Assembly (NCBI GenBank): GCA_023439425.1
Contig: JAEXNZ010000414.1
Span: 1-8,176 of the forward strand
Source of the DNA: Pseudomonadota bacterium
Lineage (GTDB): Bacteria > Pseudomonadota > Gammaproteobacteria > Xanthomonadales > Xanthomonadaceae
DNA length: 8,176 nucleotides
Direction: 5' to 3'
The translations under genes and the position numbers were made by a program. This document shows, one piece after another, positions 1 through 6,626 of the stretch (position 1 is its first letter; every line of letters begins with the position of its first letter). The notes beneath the pieces are model-generated. The model did not search any database. It saw only the letters and a program-made list of their open reading frames with translations, and had not been told where the DNA came from.

Positions 1-759
1 GTTTTGCCGGGGGCCCGGGTTACCTCGCTATTGGCGCGCCGGCGCGCGGACGTGGGCATTGCCACGGTGGCCGGGTTCCTGGGCGTGCTGTGCCTGCTGG
101 TGATGGTGACGGTGTTGTCCTACGGCATCCTGCTGCGTCCGGATCTGGCCGCGCTGCGCAACCCGTCGATGGCCGGGGTGATGGAGGCGTTGGCGGGGCG
201 CTGGGGCGCGGTGTTCATCAGCGTCGGGCTGCTGGTGTCGGTGCTGGGCAACTACCTGTCGTGGTCGCTGCTGGCAGCGGAGGTGCTGCACTCGGCCGCG
301 CTCAACGATGCCATGCCGCGCGCACTGGCCGGCGAGAACCGGGCCGGGGTGCCGAGCACCGCATTGTGGCTGACCAACGGGGTGATCCAGTTGTTCCTGC
401 TGGTCAGCTGGTTCGCGGAATACGCGTTCACCCTGGCCCTGATGATGACCAGTGCGATGACGCTGGTTCCCTATCTGCTGGTGGCGGCGTATCAGTTGAA
501 GCTTTCCGCATCCGCCTCCCGCATGCGCTGGATCGCCGGCGGCGCGACCTTCTACACCGCGGCGATGCTGCTGGCCGGGGGCAGTCGCTACCTGCTGCTG
601 TCCAGCCTGCTGTATCTGCCGGGCGCACTGCTGTTCTGGGCCTGGCAGCGACATCGGGGCATGGCATTCCGTTCCGGCGAGACGCTGGTGCTGGGATTGC
701 TTGCCGGTATGGCAGCGGTTGCGGTGTTCGGGTTGGTCAGCGGACGGTTGCAGCTGTGA
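1..759 (+). CDS. arcD: Arginine:ornithine antiporter ArcD-like (APC superfamily), 3' part only
   Basis: The 5' end lies outside the window; 252 residues are visible, roughly the C-terminal half of a family usually about 460-480 residues long. This inner-membrane exchanger of the basic amino acid/polyamine antiporter group typically swaps arginine for ornithine to feed the arginine deiminase pathway. About seven hydrophobic helices are visible. Typical family features are the loop RRRADVGIATVAGF just after the window start, the helix with SVLGNYLSWSLLAAEVL, the segment NRAGVPSTALWLTNGVIQLF, and the following PYLLVAAYQLKL. An in-frame TTG near base 4 is not taken as the start, because the protein would then begin in mid-fold. 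The family usually has Glu-Gly-Ala where Pro-Gly-Ala is seen at bases 7-15. The stop overlaps the next gene's start. A nearby arginine deiminase gene (from base 4205) supports the ArcD reading; another basic amino acid exchanger of the same family remains possible. Confidence 0.85.
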   Translation, partial: VLPGARVTSLLARRRADVGIATVAGFLGVLCLLVMVTVLSYGILLRPDLAALRNPSMAGVMEALAGRWGAVFISVGLLVSVLGNYLSWSLLAAEVLHSAALNDAMPRALAGENRAGVPSTALWLTNGVIQLFLLVSWFAEYAFTLALMMTSAMTLVPYLLVAAYQLKLSASASRMRWIAGGATFYTAAMLLAGGSRYLLLSSLLYLPGALLFWAWQRHRGMAFRSGETLVLGLLAGMAAVAVFGLVSGRLQL

Positions 760-2471
760 TCGCGCCGGTACGGCCTCGCGTGCCCTCCTGGCTGGCAAAC
801 GCGGTGCGACCGTGGCGCGGCCCGTTATGTCGTACCGGGGAGGTCCTGGGTGCCCTGTGTTTCATGGCCTCATTGACCCCCAGCCTGGTGCCGCGCGGCT
901 ACATCGCGCAGGGACTGCTGAGTGGTGTGTGTTTCGCGCTGGGGTACCTGCTGGGGGTCGGCCTGTCCGGTGGCTGGCGGTTGCTGCAGCTGCCGGAGTT
1001 GGGGCGCGGACGCCTGCAGCAGGTGTTGCGCTGGTTGCCGCTGGCGTGCCTGCTCGGCTGCGCGGTGCTGGTGTGGTGGGTACGCCCGTGGCAGGACGCG
1101 GTCCGCGCGGTGATGGGGCTGGCTCCCATGGAGCAGACCTACTCGCTGCGGCTGCTGCTGATCGCACTGCTCACCTTCGCGGTGCTGCTGGCGGTGGGAC
1201 GGGCCTTTGTCTGGGTGGCGCGCCGTGTCGGCAGGGCCGCGCGGCGGAGCGTTCCGGGACCCGTGGCCGGCGTGCTGGGCATCAGCGTGGCGGCGGTGCT
1301 GTTCTTCTTCCTGGCCAACGGCGTGCTGCTGCGTGGGGCGCTGCATCTGGCCGATGCATCCTTTCGCCAGGCCGATGCGTTGATTCCACCCGATCAGCGT
1401 GCCCCGGCCGATGCACTGCAGACCGGCGGACCGGGTTCCTGGGTGAGCTGGGAGCAGATGGGGCGCGCCGGCCGCGACTACGCCAGTAGTGGCCCCTCGG
1501 CGTCGGAGATTTCCAGTTTGATGGGGCGGCCGGCCCTGCGCCCGCTGCGGGTGTACGTGGGCCTGCCCGCGGCGGACACGGCACAGGCGCGGGCGCGGCT
1601 GGCGCTGCGCGAGCTGCAGCGGCAGGGCGGTTTCCAGCGCGGCACCCTGGTGGTGATCACCCCGACCGGAACCGGCTGGGTCGACCCGGCTGCGGTGGAC
1701 AGTCTGGAGGTGCTGCTGCGCGGTGACGTGGCCAGCGTGGCGGTGCAGTACTCGTATCTGTCCAGCCCGCTGTCGCTGCTGGTGGAGCCGGAGTACGGGC
1801 AGGAGAGCGCGCAGGCGCTGTTCGCGGAGATCTACGGTTACTGGCGCACACTGCCGGAGCACCAGCGGCCACGCCTGTACGTGCATGGGTTGAGCCTGGG
1901 TGCCATGAACTCCGAGCGCTCGGTGAACCTGTTCGACATGATCGATACGCCCATTCACGGCGCGCTCTGGAGCGGACCACCGTTCGCAACGCGCTACTGG
2001 CGGCAGGTCACCGACAGCCGGGTGTCCGGCTCGCCGGAGTGGCGGCCGGTGTTCCGTGACAGCCGCAGTGTGCGCTTCATGAACCAGAATGGCAGCGCAG
2101 TGCCGGCTGCTGCACCGTGGGGGCGCATGCGGGTGGTGTACCTGCAGTATGGAAGCGATGCGATCACCTTCTTCAGGGCGCAGGATGCGTTGCGTGAGCC
2201 GGACTGGATGGACACGCCGCGGGCACCGGACGTTGCGCCCGCGGTGCGCTGGTATCCACTGGTGACCATGCTGCAGCTGGCGCTGGACATGCTGCTCGCG
2301 GACCGTACCCCGATGGGCTACGGACACGTATTCGCGCCCGCGCACTATGTACTCGGCTGGCAGACCGTGCTGGGACTGGAAGACATGGATGCCGATAAGG
2401 TGACGCAGCTGCAGCAGCAGCTGGATGCGCGGCGGCGCGCGCAGCGGGATCAGACCGGGGGCGGTGGCTGA
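756..2471 (+). CDS. Membrane alpha/beta-hydrolase family protein (Abhydrolase_9 type)
   Basis: The protein is 571 residues from a GTG start whose GTGA overlaps the upstream stop codon, implying translational coupling; a second in-frame GTG lies at 780. Five hydrophobic helices (about residues 27-46, 49-72, 93-110, 131-154, 168-192) form the N-terminal membrane domain, including the motif SLTPSLVPR near residues 39-47. The C-terminal half is a serine-hydrolase domain. The nucleophile elbow is Gly-Leu-Ser-Leu-Gly at 378-382 with Ser380. By family pattern, Asp468 (in YLQYGSD) and His524 (in GYGHVF) are the likely acid and base. This architecture matches the Abhydrolase_9_N plus Abhydrolase_9 families, which have no well-established substrate, so lipase, esterase or peptidase activity cannot be chosen from sequence. 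The 3' end overlaps the opposing yqhA gene by 22 bases. The family call is firm; function is unknown. Confidence 0.88.
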   Translation: MIAPVRPRVPSWLANAVRPWRGPLCRTGEVLGALCFMASLTPSLVPRGYIAQGLLSGVCFALGYLLGVGLSGGWRLLQLPELGRGRLQQVLRWLPLACLLGCAVLVWWVRPWQDAVRAVMGLAPMEQTYSLRLLLIALLTFAVLLAVGRAFVWVARRVGRAARRSVPGPVAGVLGISVAAVLFFFLANGVLLRGALHLADASFRQADALIPPDQRAPADALQTGGPGSWVSWEQMGRAGRDYASSGPSASEISSLMGRPALRPLRVYVGLPAADTAQARARLALRELQRQGGFQRGTLVVITPTGTGWVDPAAVDSLEVLLRGDVASVAVQYSYLSSPLSLLVEPEYGQESAQALFAEIYGYWRTLPEHQRPRLYVHGLSLGAMNSERSVNLFDMIDTPIHGALWSGPPFATRYWRQVTDSRVSGSPEWRPVFRDSRSVRFMNQNGSAVPAAAPWGRMRVVYLQYGSDAITFFRAQDALREPDWMDTPRAPDVAPAVRWYPLVTMLQLALDMLLADRTPMGYGHVFAPAHYVLGWQTVLGLEDMDADKVTQLQQQLDARRRAQRDQTGGGG

Positions 2472-3013
2472 GCCTGGACGTCACGGTGCGTGCCGGGCAG
2501 GCGCGCCAGGCGGTCGGTCACGGCAAGAACCACTGCTGAAAGCAGCAGCACGCAGTGCAGAATCGCCATCCAGCGCAGCACCTCCGGGTCCACCGGCTTG
2601 CCTTCCTCAAGCTTCATGAAGATGCGCAGGAGCGCGATCGCCGAAATGGCCGTGATCGACCCCATCAGCTTCATCTTCATGCCGCTGAAATCCACCGTGC
2701 CCATCCAGGCCGGGCGCCGCTCATGGCCGGATTCGATGCGGGCCACGAAGTTCTCGTAGCCCGCCAGGATGACAATCAGGAGCAGGTTCGCGATCAATGA
2801 CAGGTCGATCAGCGCCAATGCCAGCAGCACTGCGTCTACCGGGCCGAGCGAAGCGATCCGCAGCAGGTGTTCAAACAGCTCATGCAGAAACACCCACAGC
2901 AGCAGCAACAGCGCCACCACCAGCCCGAAGTAGAACGGTGCCATGATCCAGCGGGCATCGAACAGGCTGCGCGACATGGATCGGGCCAACAGCCGACGCA
3001 CCGCTCCCATCAT
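2450..3013 (-). CDS. yqhA: YqhA/UPF0114 family inner-membrane protein
   Basis: The protein is 187 residues, with about four hydrophobic stretches (residues 22-44, 60-84, 116-133, 147-167). Diagnostic segments shared with E. coli YqhA are Ala-Pro-x-Tyr-Phe-Gly-Leu near residue 25, the GYENFV signature at 85-90, AISAIALLRIFM at 122-133, and the C-terminal Asp-Arg-Leu near 167. E. coli YqhA is about 164 residues; this copy has a longer N-terminus and a Pro-rich C-terminal tail (QPPPPV). Cellular function is not established for the family. The first ATG overlaps the upstream gene's stop as ATGA. The GGAG at 3016-3019 is only 2 bases from that ATG but 5 bases from the next ATG (codon 2, at 3010-3008), so translation may begin one residue later. 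It is the last gene of a three-gene envelope operon, and its 3' end overlaps the convergent hydrolase gene. Confidence 0.92.
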   Translation of the reverse strand: MMGAVRRLLARSMSRSLFDARWIMAPFYFGLVVALLLLLWVFLHELFEHLLRIASLGPVDAVLLALALIDLSLIANLLLIVILAGYENFVARIESGHERRPAWMGTVDFSGMKMKLMGSITAISAIALLRIFMKLEEGKPVDPEVLRWMAILHCVLLLSAVVLAVTDRLARLPGTHRDVQAQPPPPV

Positions 3014-3525
3014 GGCTCCGAGGTGGGCAGGTAGTCGCCGGGCCGGTCACTGACCTCCGGACCGGTGTCCTCGACCACATCGGCGGGGCGATCAGAGCGT
3101 ACGGTTGCACGCATTTCCCGTCTCGCATCACGCAGCCCGGTGCCGTCCAGGGGGCGGATGCGCATGATGCGACACGACTGTGGCATCGCGACACTCACCG
3201 TACGCGGGATCACACTGTCCCACCGCGCGTTCACCGTTCCAAACGAGTTGGTGATCTGGACGGTGTGGGCAATGGCCAAACCCGTGCAGCGCCCGCGCAG
3301 CTGCAGCAGATAGCCACGGCTCTGGCTGATCCACACCGCCAATGCGCGGTCGCCCAGTGGCGTCCACTGCGTATGCCGGACGAACCGGGTCAGGCGGAAG
3401 GACTGCACCGGCGGACCCGCATGCTCGAAGTACAGCGCGATGCGCTGGTCGGTGGTCATCGAAGGCGTGGTCGAGCACCCGACCAGCGCCAGGGTCATGC
3501 CTGCCAATAGCGTGCGGATACGCAT
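3010..3525 (-). CDS. Predicted lipoprotein, DUF6491 family
   Basis: The protein is 171 residues. It opens with a short lipoprotein signal peptide: Arg residues, a hydrophobic core, then Leu-Val-Gly-Cys at residues 14-17, so Cys17 is the predicted lipidated residue. Ser at +2 favours outer-membrane sorting. The mature part carries the pattern RIALYFEHAGPPVQSF, a WTPLGDRALAVW segment and a later Cys in SCRIMRIRPLD, which fits the DUF6491 family common in Xanthomonadaceae; no molecular function is known. After about residue 135 the sequence becomes charged and Pro/Asp/Glu-rich, likely a disordered tail. A GGAG at 3535-3538 sits 9 bases before the ATG. The gene begins 15 bases after the SlyB-like gene stops and its own stop overlaps the yqhA start, so the three are probably one operon. 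The lipoprotein call is strong; the DUF assignment is from memory of the family pattern. Confidence 0.82.
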   Translation of the reverse strand: MRIRTLLAGMTLALVGCSTTPSMTTDQRIALYFEHAGPPVQSFRLTRFVRHTQWTPLGDRALAVWISQSRGYLLQLRGRCTGLAIAHTVQITNSFGTVNARWDSVIPRTVSVAMPQSCRIMRIRPLDGTGLRDARREMRATVRSDRPADVVEDTGPEVSDRPGDYLPTSEP

Positions 3526-3540
3526 GGCCGTCGGCTCCGT

Positions 3541-3999
3541 TCAGCGACTGACGCGGGTGGTGACGCCGTCGCTGGAGACGCGGACGCGGTCGCCCACGCG
3601 GTAGTCCGCCGAGGTGCCGTCCTGGGCGACGGCCACGGTGCGGCCGTTCTCCAGCTGCACGGTGATCTCGACGCCGTTGCGGGCTGAACGGGACAACGCA
3701 TTACCTGCCGCACCGCCTGCGGCCGCACCCGCAATGGCGCCCACCGCATTGGCACGACGCCCACCGCCGATCGTGCTGCCGGCGATGCCGCCAATGGCCG
3801 CGCCGGTGACCGTGGCCACGCCGCGCGAGTCGTTCTGGATCTGCACGTCACGAATGGCTTGGATGGTGCCCCATTCCACGGTCTGCGCCCGGCCCACTTC
3901 GGACCGGTTGAACGTGCTGGAGGTGGTATGGGTGGAGCACGCGCCGGCCAGCAGGGTGGCAGCCAGCAGCGCCGGCAGGGAAAGCGGACGAAGCTTCAT
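3541..3999 (-). CDS. slyB: SlyB-like glycine-zipper outer-membrane lipoprotein
   Basis: The protein is 152 residues, close to E. coli SlyB (155). A signal peptide ends in Leu-Ala-Gly-Ala-Cys with Cys21 as the lipidation site. The segment VEWGTIQAIRDVQIQ (41-55) parallels the SlyB segment before its membrane hairpin. Residues 66-99 are a glycine zipper, with repeated Gly-x3-Gly spacing, expected to form two packed membrane helices. The C-terminal part (VEITVQLENGR, then YRVGDRVRV) matches the small beta domain of SlyB/Pcp proteins. SlyB is an outer-membrane lipoprotein, under PhoPQ control in enterics, linked to envelope integrity; whether that holds here is inference. A strong Shine-Dalgarno AAGGAG (4012-4007) lies 7 bases before the ATG. 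It is the first gene of the minus-strand operon. Paralogues of this fold are common, so strict orthology with slyB is not proven. Confidence 0.85.
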   Translation of the reverse strand: MKLRPLSLPALLAATLLAGACSTHTTSSTFNRSEVGRAQTVEWGTIQAIRDVQIQNDSRGVATVTGAAIGGIAGSTIGGGRRANAVGAIAGAAAGGAAGNALSRSARNGVEITVQLENGRTVAVAQDGTSADYRVGDRVRVSSDGVTTRVSR

Positions 4000-4006
4000 G
4001 ATCGGT

Positions 4007-4012
4007 CTCCTT
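4007..4012 (-). promoter_or_regulatory. Strong Shine-Dalgarno for slyB-like gene
   Basis: Read on the minus strand this is AAGGAG, 7 bases before the ATG at 3999-3997. It is a near-perfect anti-16S match and confirms the start of the lipoprotein gene. It suggests high translation, as expected for an abundant outer-membrane lipoprotein. Confidence 0.75.
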
Positions 4013-4119
4013 CAGCAGTGGAGAAAACGCGGCGGGCAGATGCCGGGCCGCCTTGCTGATGGAGTATGCGCGTGCAGGCGGCAGTGCGAATTCAGTGTTT
4101 CAGGCAGCCGCTCTCGGTA

Positions 4120-4136
4120 TTTCTACTGCTTTCTAC
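4120..4136. repeat. Direct repeat TTTCTAC x2, 10-base period
   Basis: TTTCTAC occurs at 4120-4126 and again at 4130-4136, separated by TGC. The two copies fall on the same face of the helix. They lie about 70 bases upstream of the arcA ATG and about 120 bases upstream of the slyB-like ATG, so this could be a tandem operator for either gene. The sequence and period do not match the PhoP box (GTTTA-type repeats, 11-base period) or an ArgR box. A short repeat can arise by chance. Confidence 0.4.
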
Positions 4137-4192
4137 GTAAGCGCGATCGCTTGCCTGTCTTCGGCGGCTAGGATCAATTCATCTACCGTCGC

Positions 4193-4196
4193 GGAG
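4193..4196 (+). promoter_or_regulatory. Shine-Dalgarno for arcA
   Basis: GGAG (within GGAGAAG) lies 8 bases before the ATG at 4205. It supports that ATG as the arcA start, giving the normal N-terminus of the family. Confidence 0.7.
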
Positions 4197-4204
4197 AAGC
4201 TCCC

Positions 4205-5455
4205 ATGTCCAACGCCCCCGTCTATGGCGTCCACTCCGAAGTTGGAACCCTGCGCAAAGTGATGGTATGTGCGCCCGGGCTGGCGCACATGCGGCTGACT
4301 CCGCGCAACAAGGACGAACTGCTGTTCGATGATGTGATCTGGGTCGACAACGCCAAGCGTGACCACTTTGACTTCATGTCGAAGATGCGCGATCGCGGTG
4401 TCGAAGTGGTCGAGATGCACAATCTTCTCGCCGAGACCGTCGAGATCGAAGAAGCCCGCAACTGGATCCTGGACCACCAGATCAACGCCAATGAAGTCGG
4501 CGTGGAGTTCATGTCCGAGGTCCGCTCCTACCTGCAGGGATTGCCTGCGCGGAAGCTCGCCGAAGTGCTGATCGGTGGCCTCAGCGTGGTCGACCTGCCC
4601 GAGGATTTCAGTGGCCCCACGCTGCAGGCCGTGCGCGAGGTGCCCGACCTGGTGGGCTACCTGCTGCCGCCGCTGCCGAACACGCTGTACACCCGCGACA
4701 CCACCTGCTGGATCTACCAGGGCGTGACCCTGAATCCGCTGTACTGGCCGGCGCGGCATGAGGAGACCATTCTCACCACGTCGATCTACAAGTTCCATCC
4801 GGATTTTGCATCGGCAGATTTCCCGATCTGGTTCGGTGACCCCACCCAGGACCATGGCAATGCCACCCTGGAAGGCGGTGACGTTCTGATTGCCGGCAAT
4901 GGCATCGTGCTGATCGGCATGAGTGAACGCACCTCGCGCACCGCCATCACCCAGCTGGCGCAGTCGCTGTTCAAGAACAAGGCCGCCACCCGGGTGATCG
5001 TCGCGGTGATGCCGAAGCTGCGCTCGGCGATGCACCTGGATACGGTGTTCACCTTCGCCGACCGCGATGTGGTGACGGTGTTCCCCGGCATTGTCGACCA
5101 GATCCATCCTATCTCGCTGTATCCCAGCGACAAGGAACCCGGTTTCGAGATCGTGTTCGAAAAAGCCCACTTCAATGACGTGGTCGGCCAGGCACTCGGT
5201 TTCAAGAAGCTGCGCATCGTGGAGTCGGGGGGTGACCGCTACGCCGCCGAACGCTCGCAGTGGGACAGCGGCAACAACCTGGTGGCGATGTCGCCCGGCG
5301 TCGTGGTCGCCTATGACCGCAGCACCGCGACCAACACCGGCCTGCGCAAGGAAGGCATCGAGGTGATCAGCATTGTCGGTGCCGAACTTGGGCGCGGGCG
5401 TGGCGGCGGGCACTGCATGACCTGCCCGTTGATCCGCGACGCGGTGGCTTTCTAA
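4205..5455 (+). CDS. arcA: Arginine deiminase
   Basis: This cytoplasmic enzyme hydrolyses L-arginine to L-citrulline and ammonia, the first step of the arginine deiminase pathway for ATP generation and acid resistance. It is 416 residues, against 418 in the Pseudomonas aeruginosa enzyme. All key residues of that enzyme are present with a shift of one or two: the catalytic Cys404 in GGGHCMTCP, Asp165 in YTRDTTCW, Glu223 in TLEGGD, His277 and Asp279 in AMHLDT, and the substrate-binding Asn159, Arg184, Arg242 and Arg399. The protein should therefore be active. The partner genes arcB (ornithine carbamoyltransferase) and arcC (carbamate kinase) are not in the window. An ArcD-type antiporter gene lies about 3.4 kb upstream on the same strand. 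The RND efflux genes begin only 19 bases after its stop with no terminator-like hairpin between, so co-transcription is likely. Confidence 0.97.
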   Translation: MSNAPVYGVHSEVGTLRKVMVCAPGLAHMRLTPRNKDELLFDDVIWVDNAKRDHFDFMSKMRDRGVEVVEMHNLLAETVEIEEARNWILDHQINANEVGVEFMSEVRSYLQGLPARKLAEVLIGGLSVVDLPEDFSGPTLQAVREVPDLVGYLLPPLPNTLYTRDTTCWIYQGVTLNPLYWPARHEETILTTSIYKFHPDFASADFPIWFGDPTQDHGNATLEGGDVLIAGNGIVLIGMSERTSRTAITQLAQSLFKNKAATRVIVAVMPKLRSAMHLDTVFTFADRDVVTVFPGIVDQIHPISLYPSDKEPGFEIVFEKAHFNDVVGQALGFKKLRIVESGGDRYAAERSQWDSGNNLVAMSPGVVVAYDRSTATNTGLRKEGIEVISIVGAELGRGRGGGHCMTCPLIRDAVAF

Positions 5456-5461
5456 CAGCGC

Positions 5462-5466
5462 GGAGG
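5462..5466 (+). promoter_or_regulatory. Shine-Dalgarno GGAGG that fixes the efflux adaptor start
   Basis: GGAGG lies 8 bases before the ATG at 5475. The upstream in-frame GTG at 5466-5468 overlaps this motif and so cannot use it, which makes ATG 5475 the preferred start. Confidence 0.8.
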
Positions 5467-5474
5467 TGCCTGCA

Positions 5475-6626
5475 ATGGGTATCCATCGATCCAGGGCAGG
5501 CAGCTGGCCGTGGTGGATCGTGTTGACCGTGGCGCTGGCCGGTTGCGGACGTGAGGACGGGCCAGCCGCCGGTCAGCGCCCCCCTGTGCGGGTGGATGTG
5601 GAAACCGTGACCGCGCAGGCGGTGCCTAATCTGGTCGAGCTGCCGGGGCGGGTGGAGGCCGCGCGTTCGGCCGAAGTGCGTGCGCGCGCCGACGGCATCG
5701 TCGAGCGCCAGCTTTATGTGGACGGCACCGATGTCGCCGCCAATGCGCCCCTGTTCCGGATCGACCCGCGCGACCTGCAGGCACGGCTGCAACAGGCGCG
5801 TGCCTCGCTGGCGTCGGCCAAGGCCGCGCGCGCGCAGACGGCAGCACTGCGGGCACGCTTGTCGGCGCTGGTGCAGCGCAAGGCCGTCAGCGTGCAGGAG
5901 TACGAGTCGGCGCAGGCGTCGTTCCGGCAGGCGGACGCGGCACTGCTGGAGGCGCAGGCGGCCGTTGATCGCGCCACCCTGCAGCTGGACCACGCCACCG
6001 TGCGTGCGCCGATTGCCGGGCGTGCGGGCCGCGCGCAGGTCAGCGAAGGTGCACTGGTCAGCGCGGCCGGGGCGACGCTATTGACCCGGATCGACCAGCT
6101 CGACCCGGTGTTCGTGATCTTCAATCCCTCGCACATCGCCATGAACGAACTGGAGCGGGGGATTGCAGCGGGACGCGTGGTGCTGGCCGATGACCGCAAG
6201 GTGGCGGTGACGGTGCTGCTGGATGACGGCACGCCCATTTCCACCCCGGGTGTGCTGGACTTCAGCGAAACCGCGATCGATCCGTCCACCGGCAGCCGCA
6301 CGCTGCGTGCACGCTTGCCCAATGCCGAAGGGCGTCTGCTGCCGGGACAGTTCGTGCGCGGCATCCTGACCGTTGGCACGGTGCCGAACGGGATCAGCCT
6401 GCCCGAGCGGGCCATCCAGGTGGGGGAAGACGAATCCAGCGTGATGGTGGTCAACGACGACGGCATTGCGATGCGGCGGCCGGTGATGCTGGCCGGACAG
6501 TCGGGCGGGCGCTGGGTGGTGCAGTCAGGGCTGAAGCCCGGTGAGCGTGTGATTGTTGATGGCTGGCACAAGATCCAGCCGGGCCAACCGGTCAGCGTGG
6601 CGTCGCCCAAGGAAGCACCGCGATGA
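5475..6626 (+). CDS. RND efflux pump periplasmic adaptor subunit (AcrA/MexA family lipoprotein)
   Basis: The protein is 383 residues and links an inner-membrane RND permease to a TolC-type outer-membrane channel. A lipoprotein signal ends in Leu-Ala-Gly-Cys at 21-24, so Cys24 is lipidated and anchors the protein in the inner membrane. Domains in order: first part of the lipoyl/barrel-sandwich region (about 55-98, with AEVRARADGIVE), alpha-helical hairpin (about 99-172, Ala/Gln/Arg-rich coiled coil), second lipoyl half (VRAPIAGRAGR), beta-barrel (about 208-300) and membrane-proximal domain (to the C-terminus). The hairpin tip carries the TolC-docking RLS pattern R-x3-L-x6-S at Arg128, Leu132 and Ser139. 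The stop overlaps the permease ATG (ATGA), so the two subunits are translationally coupled. It resembles the Sme pump adaptors of Stenotrophomonas, but I cannot say which one. No local regulator gene is visible. Confidence 0.95.
   Translation: MGIHRSRAGSWPWWIVLTVALAGCGREDGPAAGQRPPVRVDVETVTAQAVPNLVELPGRVEAARSAEVRARADGIVERQLYVDGTDVAANAPLFRIDPRDLQARLQQARASLASAKAARAQTAALRARLSALVQRKAVSVQEYESAQASFRQADAALLEAQAAVDRATLQLDHATVRAPIAGRAGRAQVSEGALVSAAGATLLTRIDQLDPVFVIFNPSHIAMNELERGIAAGRVVLADDRKVAVTVLLDDGTPISTPGVLDFSETAIDPSTGSRTLRARLPNAEGRLLPGQFVRGILTVGTVPNGISLPERAIQVGEDESSVMVVNDDGIAMRRPVMLAGQSGGRWVVQSGLKPGERVIVDGWHKIQPGQPVSVASPKEAPR

Larger units (their letters stand above)
4000..4204. promoter_or_regulatory. 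Divergent intergenic control region between slyB-like operon and arcA
   Basis: This 205-base gap is the longest non-coding stretch and must hold the promoters of both the leftward lipoprotein/yqhA operon and the rightward arcA gene. It is visibly more AT-rich around 4085-4190 than its surroundings. I could not identify a convincing -35/-10 pair in either direction: TAGGAT at 4169-4174 resembles a -10 box for arcA but has no matching -35 at normal spacing. A direct repeat lies at 4120-4136. Shine-Dalgarno sequences are present at both edges. No complete ANR/FNR site (TTGAT-N4-ATCAA), which drives arc operons in pseudomonads, was seen. The promoter role is inferred from gene orientation. Confidence 0.55.

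Noticed and set aside
90..755. Open frame upstream of the hydrolase start, continuous with the hydrolase
   Set aside because: Its translation is Gly/Arg/Asp-rich with no family pattern and it lies over the clearly real antiporter gene; the hydrolase starts at GTG 756.
870..2345. Long minus-strand open frame (491 codons) opposite the hydrolase
   Set aside because: The translation is rich in His, Gln and Arg with no fold pattern, typical of the antisense of a GC-rich gene with strong third-position bias; the plus-strand hydrolase explains the region.
4029..4051. GC-rich hairpin (GCGGC...GCCGC with inner GGC/GCC) in the slyB-like 5' leader
   Set aside because: The stem is short with an asymmetric internal loop and no T-run; such imperfect hairpins are expected by chance at this GC content.
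4143..4150. Palindrome GCGATCGC in the divergent region
   Set aside because: Only 8 bases and the symmetry does not extend outward; similar GATCG-type strings are frequent in this GC-rich sequence.
4164..4177. Possible ANR/FNR site upstream of arcA
   Set aside because: Only the right half ATCAA (4173-4177) is present; the expected TTGAT left half is GCGGC.
4133..5413. Minus-strand open frame (426 codons) opposite arcA
   Set aside because: It is the antisense shadow of an arginine deiminase with every catalytic residue intact; no recognisable protein pattern.
5466..5474. GTG start giving a three-residue longer adaptor
   Set aside because: The GTG lies on the GGAGG Shine-Dalgarno itself; ATG 5475 has ideal spacing.
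5714..6610. Minus-strand open frame (298 codons) opposite the efflux adaptor
   Set aside because: Ser/Arg/Thr-rich shadow with no domain pattern; the plus-strand adaptor has lipobox, hairpin and RLS motif.
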